Program-made: the position numbers and the translations under genes
The notes under the pieces: generated by a model
What the model was told of the DNA's origin: nothing
The model's input: only the letters and a program-made list of their open reading frames with translations
The model's database searches: none
DNA from: Alphaproteobacteria bacterium
Lineage (GTDB): Bacteria > Pseudomonadota > Alphaproteobacteria > CACIAM-22H2
DNA length: 9,499 nt
Assembly (NCBI GenBank): GCA_016869915.1
Contig: VGDA01000106.1
Location: 1 to 9,499 of the forward strand
Direction: 5' to 3'
Shown here: in pieces, positions 6,926 to 9,499 of the stretch
Layout: every line of letters begins with the position of its first letter
Numbering within the stretch: position 1 is the stretch's first letter

Positions 6926-7690
6926 ATGGGACGTCTCGAGGGCAAGGTCGCGATCGTGAGCGGCGCGGCGGGCGGCATCGGCGCAGCGGCGGCGCGGCGC
7001 TTCGTGGCGGAGGGCGCGCGCGTCGTGCTGGTCGACCGCGACGCGGCGCGGCTCGAGGCGCAGGCCCGCGCGATCGGGCCGGCGGCCAGCCATGTCGTCG
7101 CCGACGTCTCCAGCGAGGAGGACACGAGGCGCTACATCGCCGCGGCGGTCGAGCGCCATGGCGGCTTCGACGTCCTGCTCGCCAATGCCGGGATCCTCGG
7201 CCAGGTGAAGCCGATCGCCGACTACCCCATCGACGTCTTCGACGCGGTGCTGCGGGTGAACGTGCGCGGCGTCTGGCTGGCGCTCAAGTTCGCCATGCCC
7301 GAGCTGGCGCGCCGCGGGGGCGGCTCGATCGTCGTCACGGCTTCCACCGCGGGCGTGCGCGGCAGCGCCGGCCTCTCCGCCTATGTCGCGAGCAAACACG
7401 CGGTGGTCGGGATGATGCGCACCGCCGCGCTCGAGGGCGCGGCGAGCGGCATCCGCGTCAACAGCGTGAACCCCTCGCCGGTCGAGACGGCGATGATCCG
7501 AGAGCTCGAGGCCGGCCTCGACCCGGCCTCGAGCGACCAGGCGCGCCGCCATCTCGAGAGCCGCAGCCCGCTGCGGCGCTACGCCGAGGCCGACGAGGTG
7601 GCGAGCCTCATGCTCTTCCTGGCCAGCGACGAAGCGCGCTTCGTGACCGGCGCGGTGCACATGATCGATGGCGGGCGCACGGCGATGTGA
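6926..7690 (+). CDS. Classical short-chain dehydrogenase/reductase (SDR)
   Basis: This 254-residue NAD(P)-dependent oxidoreductase has the classical SDR layout. The cofactor glycine motif is SGAAGGIG (12-19), D37 follows the second strand (VDRD), ANAG covers 86-89, and the catalytic set is N112, S140, Y153 and K157 (YVASK). D37 favours NAD+ over NADP+ by the usual rule. The segment after the active site reads VNPSPVETAM where most relatives have NPG, a mild oddity. The C-terminus (FVTGAVHMIDGGRTAM) is complete. It lies 27 bp after the dehydratase-like gene on the same strand, so it probably oxidises or reduces a sugar or hydroxy acid in the same route, as in oxidative sugar pathways that pair an SDR with an enolase-superfamily dehydratase. 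The substrate cannot be named. Confidence 0.88.
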   Translation: MGRLEGKVAIVSGAAGGIGAAAARRFVAEGARVVLVDRDAARLEAQARAIGPAASHVVADVSSEEDTRRYIAAAVERHGGFDVLLANAGILGQVKPIADYPIDVFDAVLRVNVRGVWLALKFAMPELARRGGGSIVVTASTAGVRGSAGLSAYVASKHAVVGMMRTAALEGAASGIRVNSVNPSPVETAMIRELEAGLDPASSDQARRHLESRSPLRRYAEADEVASLMLFLASDEARFVTGAVHMIDGGRTAM

Positions 7691-7729
7691 CGCCGCTGCG
7701 CGGGCCCGCGGCGGCCTGCGCCCGTCGGG

Positions 7730-7759
7730 TTGGCCAGTCCCGCCCGGCTCCGCTATAAA
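7730..7759 (+). promoter_or_regulatory. Sigma70-like promoter ahead of hisB
   Basis: TTGGCC (7730-7735, 4/6 to TTGACA) and TATAAA (7754-7759, 5/6 to TATAAT) are separated by 18 bp. Transcription would start near 7766, about 30 nt before the hisB ATG. It lies in the 106-bp gap after the SDR gene and would make the his genes an independent transcription unit. TATAAA stands out in this GC-rich context. Confidence 0.5.
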
Positions 7760-7796
7760 CCCGCGCGAAGAGCGCCGAGGACCGGAGCCGCCACCC

Positions 7797-8405
7797 ATGC
7801 TGCAGATGCCGCCCCGCCGGGGCTCGATCAGCCGCCAGACGCGCGAGACGCGCATCAGCGCCAGCGTCGACCTCGACGGCACGGGCGCCTACGACGTGCG
7901 CACGGGGATCGGGTTCCTCGACCACATGCTCGAGCAGCTTTCCCGCCACAGCCTCGTCGACCTGTCGCTGCGCGCCGAGGGCGACCTCCACATCGACTTC
8001 CACCACACCACGGAGGATTGCGGTTACGTCGTCGGCGGCGCGATCGCGCAGGCGCTGGGCCAGCGCGTGGGCATCCAGCGCTACGGCGACGCGCTCGTGC
8101 CAATGGACGAGACGCTGACGCGCGTCGCGATCGACCTCTCGAACCGGCCCTTCCTCGTCTGGCGCGTCGCCTTCAGCCGCCCGAAGCTCGGCGAGATGGA
8201 CACCGAGCTGTTCAGGGAGTTCTTCCAGGCCTTCGCCCAGTCGGCGGGCGCCACGCTGCATGTCGAGACGCTATACGGCGAGAACAACCACCATATCGCG
8301 GAGAGCTGCTTCAAGGGGCTGGCCCGCGCGCTGCGGGCCGCGGCCGCGATCGACCCGCGCAAGGCCGACTCGGTGCCCTCCACCAAGGGCATCCTGGGCG
8401 CATGA
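7797..8405 (+). CDS. hisB: Imidazoleglycerol-phosphate dehydratase
   Basis: HisB (202 residues, monofunctional form without the phosphatase domain) dehydrates imidazole glycerol phosphate to imidazole acetol phosphate in histidine synthesis. The manganese-binding motifs are intact: FLDHM with H43, HHTTED (69-74), PMDE, and the second NNHHIAE with H165, H166 and E169. The C-terminus VPSTKGILGA is typical. Some usually conserved positions differ, for example EDCGY where EDVGI is common and SNRPF where SGRPF is common, but no catalytic residue is lost. GGAG at 7784-7787, 9 nt ahead, supports the ATG at 7797; a second ATG three codons on is possible. It heads the his run, with the DUF2628 gene 10 bp downstream. 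Confidence 0.95.
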   Translation: MLQMPPRRGSISRQTRETRISASVDLDGTGAYDVRTGIGFLDHMLEQLSRHSLVDLSLRAEGDLHIDFHHTTEDCGYVVGGAIAQALGQRVGIQRYGDALVPMDETLTRVAIDLSNRPFLVWRVAFSRPKLGEMDTELFREFFQAFAQSAGATLHVETLYGENNHHIAESCFKGLARALRAAAAIDPRKADSVPSTKGILGA

Positions 8406-8415
8406 GCGGCGCGGC

Positions 8416-8805
8416 ATGGCGCGGCTGAAGCTCTACACGGTCCACCTGCGCACCTGGTCGGCGGCGCCCGACCGCGAGGCCGTGCTCGTGCGCGAGGGCT
8501 TCTGCTGGCCTGCCTTCCTCTTCTCCGTCCTCTGGGCGCTTTGGCACCGCATGTGGTTCGCCGCGGCCGGCCTGCTCGCGCTGACGCTCGGCCTCGCCGT
8601 GCTCGACGACCTGCTGGCGCTCGACGGCTTCGCGGCGGAGGCGATCGGCCTCGCCGCCGCCGTGCTCGTCGGCTTCGAGGCCAATGACTGGCGGCGCGAC
8701 GCGCTGCGCCGGCGTGGCTATGCGGAAGCAGGAGTGGTCGCCGCGACCGACCGCGAGTCGGCGGAGCACCAGTTCTTCGCGCGCCGCGCCTCTCCGGCCG
8801 CCTGA
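8416..8805 (+). CDS. DUF2628 small membrane protein encoded between hisB and hisH
   Basis: This 129-residue protein matches the DUF2628 family: an N-terminal polar segment (MARLKLYTVHLR), FCWPAFLFSVLWALWHRMW (about 29-47), hydrophobic stretches near 46-64 and 73-87, and the characteristic GFEANDWRRDALRRRGY (86-102). The tail is polar. Two or three membrane segments are likely. Its function is not known. It starts 10 bp after hisB and ends 3 bp before hisH, so it is co-transcribed with the his genes. The same location between hisB and hisH is one I recall from other alphaproteobacteria, but no link to histidine synthesis is established. The ATG overlapping the hisB stop (8402) is out of frame and gives only eight codons. 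No strong Shine-Dalgarno precedes 8416, so translational coupling is possible. Confidence 0.8.
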   Translation: MARLKLYTVHLRTWSAAPDREAVLVREGFCWPAFLFSVLWALWHRMWFAAAGLLALTLGLAVLDDLLALDGFAAEAIGLAAAVLVGFEANDWRRDALRRRGYAEAGVVAATDRESAEHQFFARRASPAA

Positions 8806-8808
8806 TCC

Positions 8809-9291
8809 ATGCGCGTCGCGATCGTCGATTTCGGGTCGGGCAACCTCCGCTCCGCGTCGCGGGCGCTCGAGCGCGCCGCGCGCGGGCGCGGCGTCCCATT
8901 CCTCGGGATCTGCGTCGGCGCGCAGCTGCTGGCCACGCGCGGGACCGAGCACGGCACGACGCCGGGCCTCGACTGGATACCGGGCGAGTGCCTGCGCCTC
9001 GCCCCCGCGGACCCCGGCCTCAAGGTCCCGCACATGGGATGGAACGAGCTCGTGCCGTGCCGTGCCCATCCGCTGCTGGACGGCATCGGTGCAGGTGCGC
9101 ACGCCTAGTTCGTCCATTCCTTCCATGTCGTCGCGCGCGAGCCCGCGGATGTCGTGGCGACCGCCTCGTGCGGAGGCGACGTGACCGCGGTCGTTGCGCG
9201 CGCGAATGTCGCGGGCACGCAGTTCCATCCCGAGAAGAGCCAGGCGACAGGCCTGCGCATCCGCGCCAACTTCCTGCGGTGGCGCCCGTGA
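8809..9291 (+). pseudogene. hisH: Broken hisH (glutamine amidotransferase subunit of IGP synthase)
   Basis: HisH supplies ammonia from glutamine to HisF. The start MRVAIVDFGSGNLRSAS and the middle GICVGAQLLATRGTEHG, VPHMGWNE and LLDGI are clear HisH, with the nucleophile C35. Two lesions are visible. ALERAA (19-24) runs straight into RGRGVPFLGIC, so about 50 residues are missing, including the region that carries the LPGVGAF oxyanion strand in relatives. At 9106-9108, GAHA is followed by TAG where the family has Tyr (AYFVHSY). The same frame then continues FVHSFHVV, TQFHPEKSQ (catalytic His 9226-9228, Glu 9232-9234) and NFLRWRP to a TGA at 9289-9291. The region encodes 160 positions against roughly 210 expected. 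The truncated 99-residue product would lack the triad His and Glu. GAQ replaces the usual GMQ after the nucleophile. Assembly error is the alternative to true decay. Confidence 0.85.
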
Positions 9292-9499
9292 TCGTGTTTC
9301 CCGCCATCGACCTCAAGCAGGGTCGTTGCGTTCGGCTCCTGCGCGGCGAGATGTCCGCCGCCACCGTCTTCAATTACGATCCTGCCGACCAGGCGCGCCG
9401 CTTCCTCGCCGCCGGCGCGCGGCCAACGCGCCCGCGATGGAGGCGATCGCGGTGGAGGTCGCCCGCGCCGGCGCCGGGCTGCAGCTCGGCGCCGGCATC
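9288..9499 (+). pseudogene. hisA: hisA 5' part with a frameshifting deletion (runs off the right edge)
   Basis: HisA isomerises ProFAR to PRFAR in histidine synthesis. GTG at 9288 starts MIVFPAIDLKQGRCVRLL, then GEMSAATVFNYDPADQARRF and LAAGA, a clear HisA N-terminus with the catalytic Asp of AID. The GTG overlaps the hisH stop as GTGA (9288-9291), normal operon coupling. After GCG at 9417-9419 the frame fails. From 9422 another frame gives ANAPAMEAIAVEVA and LQLGAGI, which is HisA again. Relatives have about 16 residues between these points (a WLHVVDLDGAFAGRP-like segment), so about 46 bp are missing and the frame shifts. The phosphate-binding LGGGIR appears as LGAGI. The original frame has no stop before the window end but encodes unrelated residues. 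It could instead be a sequencing or assembly deletion. Confidence 0.8.

Noticed and set aside
6110..7882. 590-codon open frame on the minus strand opposite the dehydratase-like, SDR and hisB genes
   Set aside because: It is a GC-driven shadow of three well-supported plus-strand genes, with Arg/Ala/His-rich sequence and no recognisable domain.
9106..9108. TAG reassigned as a sense codon (all seven complete genes here end in TGA)
   Set aside because: The hypothesis would explain the hisH TAG, but hisH also lacks ~50 codons and hisA is frameshifted next door, so ordinary decay or assembly error is simpler. No other gene in the window has an internal TAG.

Overview
The window is very GC-rich (clearly near 70% by eye) and reads as chromosomal DNA of an alphaproteobacterium. 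The GcrA cell-cycle regulator at the left edge is essentially restricted to that class. The order hisB - DUF2628 protein - hisH - hisA at the right edge is one I associate with Rhodospirillales-like lineages. The finer placement is inference. Both edges cut through genes, and the odd length (9,499 bp) suggests a whole short contig.

Layout. 1-180 (-): N-terminus of gcrA. 181-477: divergent intergenic region with a consensus DnaA box, a TTGACA hexamer and three inverted repeats. 478-1092 (+): Tat-exported M15/DUF882 peptidase of the YcbK/MepK type. 1170-2153 (+): CorA magnesium transporter. 2160-5591 (-): large SWIM-SNF2 helicase-like ATPase, convergent with corA across a 6-bp gap. 5675-6898 and 6926-7690 (+): two-gene unit of an enolase-superfamily acid-sugar-dehydratase-like protein and a short-chain dehydrogenase, probably catabolic with unknown substrate. 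7730-7759: plausible sigma70 promoter. 7797-9499 (+): histidine biosynthesis run of hisB, a DUF2628 membrane protein, hisH and the start of hisA.

The most notable observation is that hisH and hisA both look broken, while every complete gene to their left looks intact. hisH lacks about 50 codons near its N-terminus, including the oxyanion-strand region, and has an in-frame TAG where the family has Tyr. The frame is preserved after the TAG to the normal HisH end. hisA, which starts in a GTGA overlap with hisH, lacks about 46 bp and is frameshifted; the home frame resumes in another register. Conserved glycine or methionine positions are also changed. Either this is real decay of part of a his operon, implying another hisHA copy or histidine auxotrophy, or it is local assembly error close to a contig end. 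The sequence alone cannot decide, although in-frame preservation and missense changes at conserved sites lean towards decay.

I found no mobile element, CRISPR array, rRNA or tRNA, and nothing that I would call a new defence or secretion system.
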